A stretch of DNA of 64,000 nucleotides from Thysanoteuthis rhombus (taxonomy: Eukaryota > Mollusca > Cephalopoda > Oegopsida > Thysanoteuthidae), in assembly GCA_963457665.1 (NCBI GenBank), contig OY735213.1, positions 50,867,785 through 50,931,784 on the forward strand, in the 5' to 3' direction. Position numbers and translations under genes: made by a program. This document shows positions 22,873 to 33,775 of the stretch, piece by piece (the stretch's first letter is position 1; each line of letters begins with the position of its first letter). The notes under the pieces were generated by a model, which ran no database searches, had not been told where the DNA came from, and was given only the letters and a program-made list of their open reading frames with translations.

Positions 22873-23377
22873 TTCTTATACTCTTCAGAGAGCATGCAGT
22901 TTTTGAGGGTCAATCAGTGATATTAGCTTTATATCTCAGAAGATCAATATCAGTTCCTCGGAAGCTAAGTATTTCCATGAGGAATGGAATTATTTGACCA
23001 TGCTTCAGTGTTATGTATCTAACATTCATCCTAGAGCAGAACATATGTCAAGCAACTGGTTGGATCTGTTTCTGAACAACACAAGTTGAAAGACAATTGG
23101 GAGACTTTTCTTGTTAGTTTATCAGGAGCTACAAAACCTAATATTTATCATCAGTAACTCAGTCGACAGTGATCTGAATTTTTTTACAAGAGGTATCTGA
23201 TTCAGCAATTTTGTACTGAATGAAGCCCATAATGAGAAATTTCCTGTATATTGCTAATTGAAGATCTATTCAATCTGGTATTTCTCCAAGGGTCTCTTTG
23301 AGTATAAACTTTTGCTATTGAAAGTACTCAAAACCAGGGCATCCAGTATTCTTTGGTGAATTAGCAGATAAAAAAAA
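22873..23377. other. Intergenic, nothing recognised
   Basis: No supported gene or repeat. Confidence 0.35.
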
Positions 23378-23690
23378 CAGGTCTGGTTAGTCACTTAATG
23401 AAAAATGTCACATGATCAACATCTTTTGGCAGCATTCCATGTTGGGGATGATCAAATAAAGAATTGGAATGAATAAGTTATTTCACTTGCCCTTTGTCGG
23501 CTGTTGATCACTTGGAAAGTTTGAATTAAAAAGAAATAAACATGAATGCTCCCAGTCACAAACTGAGGGACCAATTTAGCATAGCCTTGCAATGGAAATT
23601 AACCCCCTCCCATTAACATACATTAAAAGCCTATTGTGGGGTAGGTGTGAAAAAAACCAAAAAAGTGATTCGTATTTTTCCAAACAAATC
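23378..23690 (+). repeat. Family A repeat, left two thirds
   Basis: GGTCTGGTTAGTCACTTAAT, CAACATCTTTTGGCAGCATT, CCATGTTGGGGATGATCAAA, ACAAACTGAGGGACCAATTT and TTAAAAGCCTATTGTGGGG. The part holding the tetranucleotide site is absent. Confidence 0.75.
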
Positions 23691-24110
23691 ATCAACAGCC
23701 ATGTCAGCCATTTCTGAAAACAAATATTGTAGGCAGGAAATGACTAAAAACATCTACGTCTTCATATGCCAAAATCTATAAGGATTAAATTAGAAATTAG
23801 AAATGGGTTTACACCATTTGTTATGTTAATGTACATAGACTTAATTTTTAAAGTTAATTGGGTACAAAAGAAAACTGACTCATCAGCAACAATAGCAGTA
23901 GTAGTAGTCATATTACCAACAGCCAGCAAGCATACTTTCATACAAAGCAGAGTTTGCTAAGCACCAGCTAATTTTGTATTTGTATGTTTGCATAACTTCT
24001 TCCGTCTCAGACTGACTGAAACTCTCTATGCAATAGATCGACTGACACATCGCAAATTGTAATATAGATTCAAAGTTGTGAAATGATATTTCATCATCAA
24101 ATTTGAATAA
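23691..24110. other. Intergenic, nothing recognised
   Basis: The 86-codon minus frame at 23913-24173 and the 64-codon plus frame at 23766 show no conserved motif. Confidence 0.35.
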
Positions 24111-24186
24111 TATACCTGAAGAAAGCTGCGCATTAGATCTGCTGGAGTATAGTGTTAACAACACCAACAGCAAGAGTAGTCTGATT
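24111..24186 (+). repeat. Family Z repeat, copy 1
   Basis: ATACCTGAAGAAAGCTGCGC, then GTGTTAACAACACCAACAGC and AGTAGTCTGA, match the order in 51301-51390. Confidence 0.5.
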
Positions 24187-24699
24187 ATATTTAGATAGCA
24201 TAATTTGTTATGTTCTTTTTATCTACCTACTTTATACAAGGTGCTACCCAAATGTTTCTGGAATTTGAACACTGCCCAGGAATAACTTATCCTAGCTCTA
24301 TCATTTAGATAGGAGCAGAATAAAAGTTTACTTCCAGAGCTTGATGAGCTATTAAAGTATGAGAAAGATTCATTTATATTTGTGAATATTTTGCCAAAAA
24401 TTGATGCCACAAAAAGAAATTAGGCTTGGTATCTGCTGAATAATCAGCATAGATATTGGTTTTGACAGAAAGCCCTTCAAGTTAAATGAGCTGTCTCATT
24501 GAAAGAAATTCAGTGGAAGTAAACTTTTTCTTCATCTCAAAAGCAACTCTGATTTCTTGTTGAAGCCTATTTTTGTAAGGGACAGGATACTTTCTGATTC
24601 ACTACAATAAATCAACATGTAGGAGAATAACTGCAATAAATCAACAGATACAAGAATAACTACAATAAATTTGAAATACATATATCTTCCAGAATAAAC
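24187..24699. other. Intergenic, nothing recognised
   Basis: Near 24600-24680 a phrase like CAATAAATCAACA(T/G)... recurs two or three times in tandem (TACAATAAATCAACATGTAG, TGCAATAAATCAACAGATAC, TACAATAAATTTGAAATA). No gene is supported. Confidence 0.4.
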
Positions 24700-24932
24700 A
24701 TTGCTTCCATTATGCTAAATTGATGCCTTAGTTTGTGTCAAACAGCATCCTTGCTTTTTTTTTTTGAAAATTCAGATTTTTCCCAGGATCACTGTCCACG
24801 AAAAGGCAAGGGAAGCAGCTTATTCATGATCACTCCTTTTTACAATTATTTGAATTATTCACTCCCAACATGGCATGCTGCCAAAAAACATTAGTCGCAT
24901 GACGATTTCTATTGAGTGACTAATAAGATCTG
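24700..24932 (-). repeat. Family A repeat, right half
   Basis: CCATTATGCTAAATTGATGC, TTAGTTTGTGTCAAACAGCA, AACATGGCATGCTGCCAAAA and TTTCTATTGAGTGACTAATA follow the reverse family A order. Confidence 0.7.
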
Positions 24933-24952
24933 TTAATTTCAAATATTTAGAT

Positions 24953-25030
24953 CAGGGTTTCTCAACTTTTCTCTATTGCCCGTTTTTTTTTTTTTTGGCA
25001 GTGGGGTTATAAAATACCCTCACTCAGCTC
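24953..25030 (+). mobile_element. Possible hAT-like terminus
   Basis: CAGGGTTTCTCAACTTTTCT then ATTGCCCG resembles hAT-type 5' ends. No matching right end was established by about 25470, so this is weak. Confidence 0.3.
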
Positions 25031-25477
25031 AACTTATTCCCGTTTTGTGACGATATTACCATCCAATCAGAATGACCACACTACATAATCAAATAACTCA
25101 ATCAAATAAATAAAGTAGTTTGAGTATATATCTTCTAAAATAAACAATTGTTTTCCCTTATGTAATACCTTATCTTGGCTAAGCCAAGTAAATTTCATGA
25201 ACTATTTACAATGGAAAATTGGTGCTTCAGGAAGACCTCTGTGTTCTTGCATGATGAAATAACACAATAAAGGGAACCAAAATCAATAATTAAAACAATT
25301 TTTTTTAAATATTCAATCATTCAAGCTGAACTAGCTTCCTCCTATTCCTTGATTTTTTTTCCAATATCCTTTTGCATGTATCAAACTATTGCACCCTTGA
25401 ACTGATATTGCCCCCATGGAGAATGACGTATTCAAATGATTGTCAACTATATCTGAATCCCCTTCACCAATTGTTAG

Positions 25478-25640
25478 AAACTGTCAATCAAAACTGTCTA
25501 CATGGGTTTCTTCAGTTTTCACAATCGTTCTAGCAATCTAGCTGACTATAAATGCATTATGCATACAGGGCACACCAATGGAGCAAGAGGACTGAAAATT
25601 TAAACATTTACTTATTATTGTCTAGAAGAAATGTTGGCAT
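25478..25640 (-). repeat. Family A repeat, left third
   Basis: TGTCAATCAAAACTGTCTAC, GGGTTTCTTCAGTTTTCAC, GGGCACACCAATGGAGCAAG and ATTATTGTCTAGAAGAAATG match the start of the reverse family A. Confidence 0.65.
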
Positions 25641-25874
25641 TTTCAGTAGTGCAAAGCAAAAAAAATGTATCAAACAAAAATTAAAACGTCAACCATAAAG
25701 CTTGAATTTTTGCACTGAATGCAGAATAGTTTTTGAACATGATGTAGTGCAAGTGTTGTAAAAATACAAACATCATGGTTGATATTTAAAGTTCTGTTTG
25801 ATACTGTTTTTTTGATTTGCACAACTAAGAAGAGACTAATGAAAGAAACTCTCTTTACTTGCGGATATTACATG

Positions 25875-25970
25875 ATATATCAGAAGAAGGCCATAGAATT
25901 AATCAGCCAGAACAAGTCAACATCAATGATGGAAAGAATATATCAAATCATCTGAACAAAAATTGGTGTG
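25875..25970 (+). repeat. Family Z repeat, copy 2
   Basis: ATCAGAAGAAGGCCATAGAA and TTAATCAGCCAGAACAAGTC match family Z. It is followed by ATCATCTGAACAAAAATTGG, a phrase that recurs beside family Z near 55140 and 55530. Confidence 0.5.
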
Positions 25971-26383
25971 TAAGAGTTGTGTTAGTGATCCAATAAACTT
26001 ATATCAAAAGGAAATCATTGCAAACAAAAAACCTATTCTTATTAACAAAATTCATGAATTGAGCATCTATATGATACTATTGTTTCTTACTAGAGTATCA
26101 AGCCTATTTTACAGGATTGTTGCTAACACAAGAATCGTTGAATTATAACCAGTATTAATTCTCTGAAAAATTGAATAAAAGGTGGTCTTTCACAAATGAT
26201 CAAAATTGCTCTTGGCAATGAGAGTTTGACATTGTTTTATACATATGCATTCATCAAAAGAAAATAACAAATCTTTTTATTTCAACTAACAAATACATTT
26301 CTCTGCAAATTCAATGGAACTATATCTACAAAGTTGGTAGGAAGGGTAAAGTGAGAATCTTATTAAAAAAAAGTCTAAAAGGA

Positions 26384-26692
26384 AGTGTGAGTGGCCAAGC
26401 TGTTAACAGCATAGCGAACAAAGTTCAAACCCAAACAGTTTGTGTTCATCATAAGCATGAACCTTTACCAAGATTCACAAGATCTCCCTATCATGGGCAT
26501 AATGGAGCCCACACTTTCTGAATTTGAGCATTAACAGGAGCTAACTAGATTAAAGGAAGATGTATTCATTTTTTCCTCCCTATCAGCCTGTCATAGGCCA
26601 GTGGCAGGATAAAGCCTATTACTCCATATGTCTGACCCTCACTTCTGGAAGGTATTATGTCCAACGATGGACCTTGAAGGGTTATTAAAAAA
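26384..26692 (+). repeat. Composite SINE with RTE-like 3' end
   Basis: The head GTGTGAGTGGCCAAGCTGTT and AACAGC, with B box AGTTCAAACCC, is a shortened version of the heads at 15474 and 43003. The 3' part (CTGGAAGGTATTATGTCCAA, CGATGGACCTTGAAGGGTTA) matches the last 40 bases of the RTE LINE family, as expected for a SINE mobilised by that LINE. In between, 26455-26525 is the same LINE end in reverse orientation (CAAGATTCACAAGATCTCCC, TATCATGGGCATAATGGAGC), so the copy is rearranged. Confidence 0.5.
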
Positions 26693-26789
26693 AAGCGGAT
26701 GATATGAAGCTAAAATCTATCCTCACATAAGATGAAAAAAAAAAAATAAGATCATAAGCGGTACAATTCAGGGGAAGAAAAAATAGTAT

Positions 26790-27130
26790 TAACTTGCCAT
26801 CACAGTCAATAATTGAACTACCATAGCATCAAAATTTGTAATTATATTTAAAAAATTCCATTGCAGAATACATGTGGCCAGAATTTTTTTTTGAAAAGCA
26901 TCTAGAAACATCTAGACTCTAGAGAATCTTGATGTTATTATAAACCTGTCAAAATAAGGTCCAAAAAACATTTTAAAAAAGCGTTTCTCCTAAAATCAAG
27001 AAATGCAATTTTAGAAGTAGTCTAGTGAAGTTCTGCTGCTAATTTCCAAGTCTATTGACAAATCAGTATGGCCAGGTTTGCTGGAACACACAAACAAACA
27101 CACATTGATGGTCAAAGTTGTTCAGTAATG
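26790..27130 (+). repeat. Family B repeat
   Basis: AACTTGCCATCACAGTCAAT, AATTGAACTACCATAGCATC, CATCTAGAAACATCTAGACT, AATATGGCCAGG-like text (AGTATGGCCAGGTTTGCTGG) and ACACACAAACAAACACACAT follow the family B order. The last terminal block (GGCTATGGTTATTC) is eroded to GGTCAAAGTTGTTCAG. Confidence 0.65.
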
Positions 27131-27264
27131 TTAATCTTATAGCAAAAAGATATCAAGTCAGGTTGGAAAAAGACAAAAGACACTTAATAAAATAATGCCA
27201 GAACAATAGTTAATAGGCAGAATGAATACAAAATGAGGCAGTGCACAGCTTTATCATTACTAAG

Positions 27265-28840
27265 ACAGGTCTGGTTAATAACTTAATAGAAAATGTCACA
27301 TGCCATGTTGAAGCTGATCAATTAAAGATTTGAAAAGGGGGTGAACAATGAAAAAATAACTACTTTGCTCTGTTGGGCCATGATCATTAAAAATGTTAGA
27401 ATTTTCAAAAAGCAAGTGCAAGCTCAGTCAGTTACAAACTAAGGAACCTATTTAACATAAACTTATTTTGCAAATTTTCAGTGTACAAACCATGGACCAC
27501 GTTCATTCGATAAATCAACTGAAAGAGAAAGCAGCAGAATAAATTACCATTAGCATTTATCGACTTCAAAAAGGCATTTGACTCAGTAGAAATCCCTAAG
27601 GTCATGGAGGCTATCATCACTTAACAAGGTTTAGATCCAGTATATGTCGAAGTGCTGAAACATGTATACAATCACAGCAGCTCCTTTATCAGGCTACATG
27701 ACCCCTTTCAGCTCCAGGAAGGAGTAAGACAAGGTGATACCAGCTCATTCAAACTCTTCACAGACTGCCTCAAGATGATCTTCAGAAGGCTAGACTGGGA
27801 GAGTAAAGGGATCAGAATAGACGGCAAGTATGTGAGCAACCTCAGATTTGCAGACAACATTGCCCTTTTCGCAGAGAACCTGCACAACCTCCAACTAATA
27901 ATAGATGAACTAAATGAAGAGAGCAAGTAAGTCACCCTACACAAAGATCATATGCAACAACCAAATCGGAAATAAAAACACTGAGATCAGAATCGAAGAC
28001 ACAGAACTGGAGAAAGTAGATCACTACATCTACCTAGGACAACGAATCTCCATGAGACCCTTAAAAGAAGAAATAAAGCAAAGAATCACACTAGGATGGC
28101 AAGCCTTCAGCAGAGCAAGCTCAACCTTCAAGAATAAGAAGATCCCATCAATCCTAAAAAGAAGGGTGTATAACCAATGCATTCTCCCAATAGTCACTTA
28201 TGGAGCTGAAACATGGAACCTAACCTAGAGACAGATCTGCAAATTGAGCACTATGCAACGTGCACATTAGAAAATTATGCTAGGCCTCACATGGAGAGAT
28301 CACAAGACAGCACAGTACATCCAGGAAAAGATAGGAGTCAGTGACATCATAGAATCCATTAAAAAGCTCAAATGGCAGTGGGCTGGCCATGTTGCACAAA
28401 TGGCGGACAACTGATGGACATCGCGACTCACAGCATAGATCCCCCCGAGATCACATGCGGAACCGAGGACGGCAGAATATTAGATGGAGAGATGAGCTAG
28501 ACAAATTCAGAAAGTACTGACTCTGCGACACCCATGACAGAGAAGTGTGGCAAATCCTGGGGAAGGTGTATGTTCAACGACAAATCTTGAAAGGTTGATG
28601 ATGATGATTTTGCAAATTGAACCTTCCACCCACCCCTCCATGTAAATAACTATGTAAAGGTGGGGATTTTTAAAACGAAAATTTTTCTAAATTTTTTTTA
28701 GCTATGATAAGGAGTAAATGTTTTTAGCCCTCTAGCTCTATTGGTGAAGCCTTTACACACAATACAAAGCCAGCAAGACTCAAAAAACTGGCAAAACCTA
28801 TTATGATAGGTCTGCTGATTGACAGTTTCTAACAGTTCTG
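27265..28840 (+). repeat. Family A repeat interrupted by RTE LINE
   Basis: Left piece 27265-27476 (GGTCTGGTTAATAACTTAAT ... TTATTTTGCAAATT) and right piece 28607-28840 (ATTTTGCAAATTGAACC, TAGCTCTATTGGTGAAGCC, GATTGACAGTTTCTAAC) form one family A copy, split by the LINE with duplication of 12 bases. Confidence 0.8.
27477..28606 (+). mobile_element. 5'-truncated RTE-like LINE with 12-bp TSD
   Basis: The 1130-base insert is flanked by perfect copies of ATTTTGCAAATT (27465-27476 and 28607-28618). It encodes RT pieces: KLPLAFIDFKKAFDSVE (27543), EGVRQGDTSS (27718), LRFADNIALFAENLHNLQ (27841), where FADN replaces the catalytic FADD, then after a frameshift near 27930 VDHYIYLGQRISM (28017), KRRVYNQCILPIVTYGAETW (28158) and a C-terminal region to 28595. 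The 3' end is GGTTGATGATGATG, a short trinucleotide tail typical of RTE elements. It is the youngest-looking LINE copy here, since its target duplication is intact, but stops and the lost aspartate make it inactive. Confidence 0.88.
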
Positions 28841-28962
28841 TTCTCATGTAAAGTAAAAAGAAAACAAAAACATCAATAACAGAAAAAGCTTTGTATAAAA
28901 AGAGACAATCAAAAGAAGTCTACCCAATAATGTGTTTGTTCCTATATTACTTTGCCAGCTCA

Positions 28963-29035
28963 ATGTCAAATCATTTCCAATGTATAACCACGCTATATCA
29001 GGGGTACACAAACCACACTATGATGGAGTACCTTA
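28963..29035 (+). repeat. Dispersed repeat X, copy 1
   Basis: GTCAAATCATTTCCAATGTA, TAACCACGCTATATCAGGGG and TACACAAACCACACTATGAT match, in reverse complement, 32015-32080. The AT run at 29267-29282 downstream is a microsatellite. Confidence 0.55.
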
Positions 29036-29654
29036 TATCGGGGGATGCCTTTACCAATATATTAAATGTGTCTTACATTTGGACCATAGAATGCAGACCA
29101 TGGTTCCAGAGGATGATGTTAACCCTGCGCACTTCACCTTAAAACTCCATCACACAGACAGAAGGGTCATTTTATGAATATGGCTTCACCATCTAAGGAT
29201 CCCATGATCATGGAAAACCCTCCCCAAATATTCATTCATGAAGCTAAGCCGTTCATTCATTTATTCATATATATATATATATCATAAATAGAACCCCTCA
29301 TCTAAAATAAAATAGAGTAAAAATAAGTAATCCAAACATTTCAGAGGCATAGTTTGACACGATGGACAGAAAAAGAAAGCTACATCATGAGTAGAATCCA
29401 CCCCAGAAATACACATTTTGGAATAATTTCTCAATGAAATCAAGAGAACTAATCACAATACTTCAAAGCTGTAGTTGTGTACGATAAATGAAAAGAGACG
29501 ATCTCATTGAGCAGAATATGTACTTCATAAGTATGACACTTCACCAAAAATGAGATTTTTGAAAATTTCATGTTTTAGAAAAAGCATTTTTCAATGTAGT
29601 TCATTTCAACCAAAATACTGAGAAGTTGACAGTAAAAAATCCCTGGATCCACCA
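29036..29654. other. Intergenic, nothing recognised
   Basis: No supported gene; includes (AT)n at 29267-29282. Confidence 0.35.
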
Positions 29655-30590
29655 CAAAATGTAAACACTTCTCCTTTGCCCATTGCCTTATACATTGATA
29701 GAAATTCATTGAGAACTTCTGGAGGAGTTATGTTGTGTATACATAGGTATGATGCAGGGGAGGTGACTATGAAAAATCTTCACTCCAGCCTAAAATGTAA
29801 GCAATTTTTCCTCTATCCAGAAATCTTTTGCAATTACCTTCCCCACATTGTAGTTATATGTACATAGCATAATGTCTTTAATGGTTCTCATTGAAATTTA
29901 GTAGAAGAGTGAGTAATGGACTAGGAAGGAAGCGCTTACATTTTGCTGTGGATCCAAGAATTTCCCATGATCAGCCCCTTATGTGTAGACAGCACATTAT
30001 CTCAAAAAGTTCTCAATGAATTTCACTAAAACTTGGTGGAAAAGTGTGTATCCAGGAAGGAGTTTTTTGAATTTAGGGCGGATCCAAATTCAGTGAAAAC
30101 TTGTGGAAAGATGGGCAATGGACTATTGAGGGAGTGTTCACATTTTGGTGTGGATCCAGGAATTTTCCACAGTCACCCCTGCATCATTGCTGTATGTATA
30201 CATCACAATATCTCCAAAAGTTCTCTGTAAATTTCAGTGAAATTTTATGGAATGCTGGGCAATGGGCTGAAGGAGGAATTTTCACATTTTGGGGAAGATC
30301 CAGGAAATTTTTTCATTGTCACTACCCCTGCATTTTAACTATATGTACAGAACACGGAATCTCCCAAACTTCTCAATGAATTTCAGTTAAATTTTGTGTA
30401 AGGGTGGTCAATTGGCAAGTTTTCTCAAAGAATTTCAACTAAATTTTGTGGGAAGGTTGGAAATCGAGTAAAGGAAGAAGTGTTTACATTTAGGGGCTAA
30501 ATGTAAACACTCCTACCTTATCCCATTGCCCTACCTCCCACAAAATTTCACAGGTAGAATTCTGGAGAAGTTGATTTACCAAAAAATCTG
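29655..30590. repeat. Family T array: tandem units with inverted flanks
   Basis: Direct units at roughly 29880-30480 share TCTCAATGAATTTCA, GGTGGAAAGATGGGCAATGG-like text, GTTCACATTTTGGTGTGGAT, CCAGGAATTTTCCACAGTCA and CCCCTGCAT; the GGATCCA/AGATCCA landmarks at about 29951, 30152 and 30295 give spacings near 200 and 145. Reverse-oriented units flank both sides (29655-29785: AAAATGTAAACACTTCTCC, ATTGAGAACTTCTGGAGGAG; 30497-30590: AAATGTAAACACTCCTACC, CCACAAAATTTCACAGGTAG). The 65- and 92-codon open frames across it are incidental. Confidence 0.7.
30480..30510. repeat. Perfect 14-bp palindrome at T-unit junction
   Basis: GTGTTTACATTTAG (30480-30493) and CTAAATGTAAACAC (30497-30510) are exact inverted repeats around GGG, marking where forward and reverse T units meet. 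Confidence 0.85.
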
Positions 30591-31377
30591 TTCCCCAAAA
30601 TATCACTAAGCTAAGATAAGCTAACAATTTCATAATTAGAAAAAACTCATAGCATACAGATTATGGAGGGGAATACTGTAAGTTTTAAAATTCAAGTCTA
30701 TATAATTGAATAAACAAAAATCAACTTGTGACGATGAAATTGCGACAAAAAGGTATTTCTTTTGATCAGTCTTGTATTACTGAATTTTCCAGAAGAGGCA
30801 TAAAAGCTGAATAACTAATATATTTTGGATGATTATTAAATTCAACAGTATCTGAGTAAAAAAAGATAATTTTACCCAGAGAAATTTCATTGCATTTTCA
30901 TGAAAACAATTATATCCTGGTAACACAGAAAATCAAAACATTTTTTTAATTTTCAAGAGGCCAGAAAATGAGACCCCTTTTATCAAGAAATGTCTTTTAT
31001 TGATGCAAAATTTGCATAGAAATAATTATATCCATGTAAAATTTTTCAAATTCATATATGTTACGCTGAATCATTGAAATTGCCTAATCAGTAAAGTTTT
31101 AACTTTTTTACAAAAAAAAAATAAATATGTTATTTTGATTTGATCTGAAGAGCATTTAATCAAAACAAGAATATAAAACGACCGTTTTTTTCTGATTGAA
31201 AGTTCAGGTAATTGAAACAAAATCAATTTTTTTCCACAAATATTAGTGAATTTCATCAATTGGCCAATCTCACCAATTCAACATAACATATACAATATTA
31301 GTTAGTGATATTGTTGACCACTGTTATTAATTTATTAGAGGTGTCTGTAGTATTAGCAGCTGGTTCACTCCATTATT
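30591..31377. other. Intergenic, nothing recognised
   Basis: AT-rich, no supported gene. The 62-codon minus frame at 31071 has no conserved motif. Confidence 0.35.
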
Positions 31378-31763
31378 ACCAGTAGATTAGACTATTGTAA
31401 TTCACTTTTCTTTGACTTGAATGATTGTAAATCAACAAACTACAATTTTTTTTCAAAATGCAGCTGCTTGGTTAGTTTTGGAACATAGGAAAAGCAAGTC
31501 AGATAGGGCCAGCATAATCATTCTCCATTGGCTTACGATAGAATAAAAAAATCCTTATAATAATGATAGTTTTTTTCGTCAGTACATATGTAATAGTAAC
31601 CCAGCAAAAGTAATGCGTAGTAAGCAGAATCCTTTCAGTGCATTATCTTCAGGATGCTCTAACTTGGAGAATAAAATAATTCTGAGTGGTTTTCACCTGT
31701 TATCATTCAATTTGCCATACAATTACAATGTGAAGACTCAGAGTTTATGGCATGTGTTTCCCC

Positions 31764-31838
31764 GATGCATTCAGCAGCTAATTGGATACACTAAGCTGTG
31801 TGATTAAGGTGGAGGTATCCTTTGGGTGGACTTGCATC
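31764..31838 (+). repeat. SINE body, second copy
   Basis: GATGCATTCAGCAGCTAATT, GGATACACTAAGCTGTGTGA and GGTGGAGGTATCC match 462-537. No tRNA-like head precedes it, so this copy is 5'-truncated. Confidence 0.55.
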
Positions 31839-32014
31839 CTACCAAGGAGGCGGTTAGAAAAACTTGTGTGTAAAGTCCTAGTTTCAACTAGACTGCCAAG
31901 GATTTCTAAGCTGATGCTTACAACAGAAACCAGAACTTTGTCTCCAGCTCTTATTCTCCATTGGGATTGTCTCTTGAGGGACATGACAATTTACCTTCTT
32001 TTTACACCCTATTA

Positions 32015-32080
32015 TAAGACGGTTTGCATCACCTGATATAGCACAGCTATACAAAGGAAATGACTTTACATCAGGCTTGA
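32015..32080 (-). repeat. Dispersed repeat X, copy 2
   Basis: On the minus strand GATGTAAAGTCATTTCCTTT, GTATAGCTGTGCTATATCAG and GCAAACCGTCTTATAAT correspond to 28963-29035 at about 75% identity by eye. Confidence 0.5.
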
Positions 32081-32410
32081 TGGCTGGCACATATGGCTTT
32101 CAAGAGAGATCTGTTTTAAATCTTATTACAATTTTCTAAATTTCAGCATGATATGTGCCCCTATGAACTCCGTGCTCTTATTAACAACTGAGATTTAAAG
32201 AGTTTGATATCATAACTTGATTTAATGAATACAACTCGTGGGCGCAGGAGTTTCAACTATACAGCACTCAGACTTTGGAATCAATTACCCATTGACATCC
32301 ATAATATTAATTTTAAATCGAAAATAAAAATTTTCTTGTTTCATTACTTTCACACTTATATGAACTTGGTAAATAGATACTCCTACCCTGTGTTACTGAT
32401 CTTATGCTGA

Positions 32411-33214
32411 TACACTTTTTTGTCAGGCCTTGTATTTTATGATAATGTTTCCACAGGTTTAGGAAACTTGAGCACTGAGGTTCATGAGGAACTTGGGTAC
32501 TGAGGTTCCAGAGAAGAAGTGTTTTGTATGAATGTATATATTATTGTTATCATAGTCAACCTCCTATTATTGAACTTTGACTTTATTATCATATGCAACA
32601 TCAATGATGGATGACTATGACCAGACAAAAGCTAGTGACCTCATGCAAGAATAACAGCAACACTGAGACCACATATACAAAAATTAATGACTAATTCACT
32701 CCCACCTTTAAAGTCCAACTCAATTGATTAATTTTGCTAAAGCTTACAAATCTCATTTACAAGAACAACTAATGAAGGAGTTGAAATGGAATTTATAGTT
32801 TCAGAATAATATTGTATGGAGAAATGAAGTCTGTTTTGTTTACCTTCGAGATGTTAGTGAAGTGTGAGAGTTTGACCCTAGCACAGCCAAGCTTGTTATA
32901 ATTATATCATCAAAACCAACAATATTTACATCAATGCATTTTCTTCAATAAGATTTCTTTGTAGCATAATTGCTCACTATAAGTACTGACTTCTGATAGT
33001 GAAGAATTTTTGATTGTCATTGTATCAGATTTTGATTGGTCTCTCCTTGACCAAAGTTTTCTCTTCCTTCATTAGAATTTCATACATTTCTTTTCTTTTT
33101 TTGAATTGATTTTCTAAATTATCAATGCCTGTCTGCAGTTTATCAGATTGGCTCTTTCCAGAGGCTATCTTATAATGGAGAACGAACATTTATTCAAACA
33201 AAATGAATGGCTAC
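32411..33214. other. Intergenic, nothing recognised
   Basis: A local direct duplication (AGGAAACTTGAGCACTGAGG and AGGAACTTGGGTACTGAGG, 32461-32507) was noted. No gene is supported. Confidence 0.4.
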
Positions 33215-33285
33215 GGGTCTGGTTGGGCACTCAATAGAAACCATCATGTGGGCAAAGTCTTTTGGCAGCATGCATCCAGTGAAGA
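33215..33285 (+). repeat. Family A repeat, left-end fragment
   Basis: GGTCTGGTTGGGCACTCAAT, AGAAACCATCATGTGGGCAA and TCTTTTGGCAGCATGC match the first 70 bases of family A. Confidence 0.65.
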
Positions 33286-33394
33286 CACAGATTGAATGAC
33301 AGGAAGAACTAGCCAAAGAATATTGAATGATGTCTGTTAGATCTTGGCAGTACTAAGTACATGGAAATATCAATCTCTGAATACAATGAAGACA

Positions 33395-33775
33395 GGTCTG
33401 GTTAGTCACTTAACAGAAACAGTCCCATGACCAATATCTTTAGGCAGCATACCATGTTGGGGATGATCAATTTTAAGATTGAGAAAAAGGGGATGATCAA
33501 AGAATAAAGTACTTATCTCCCCTTTAGTTGGGCAGTGATCACTAGAAAAAGTCAAAAATTTCATTAAACCAGCATGAATGCTATTGGACACAAACTAAAG
33601 GATTGATTAAGTATAAATTTACACACAAACTGAACCCCCCACTAAAAACATCCTTCGGCAGAGAGTTTGTTTTTTTTCTTCAAATTATATGTATGTAGCC
33701 AGTCAGACAGATAGACAGACAGACAGACCAACTAAAAAACTGGAGAAACCCATGTTGACAGTTTTTGTCAATAAT
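33395..33775 (+). repeat. Family A repeat with (AGAC)n
   Basis: Complete forward copy from GGTCTGGTTAGTCACTTAAC to CCATGTTGACAGTTTTTGTC. The microsatellite site holds AGACAGATAGACAGACAGAC near 33706-33728. An AGTCAGAC precedes it. The 61-codon minus frame at 33406 is a shadow of the repeat. Confidence 0.78.

Larger units (their letters stand above)
31378..32410 (+). mobile_element. CR1/L2-like LINE, RT C-terminus, interrupted
   Basis: The left piece encodes LDYCNSLFFDL (31387), then after a shift QNAAAWLVLEHRKSKSDRAS (31457) and ILHWLTIE, the RLDYCNSLL...QNAAARLV...LHWLPV signature of the thumb region of CR1/L2/Jockey-group RTs. The right piece (32143-32340) encodes YELRALINN and TRGRRSFNYTALRLWNQLP then IDIHNINFKSKIKIFLFHYF, the family's C-terminal end. 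The gap of about 540 bases is far longer than normal and holds repeat sequences at 31764 and 32015, so other elements inserted within it. Stops and frameshifts show it is dead. The 61-codon frame at 32225 is part of it. Confidence 0.75.

Noticed and set aside
24953..25470. Complete hAT element from 24953 to about 25440
   Set aside because: The left end looks hAT-like, but I could not match a right inverted end or an 8-base target duplication.
29655..30590. CRISPR-like array
   Set aside because: Units are long (145-200 bases), diverged, without regular short repeats and spacers, and lie in a eukaryotic context.
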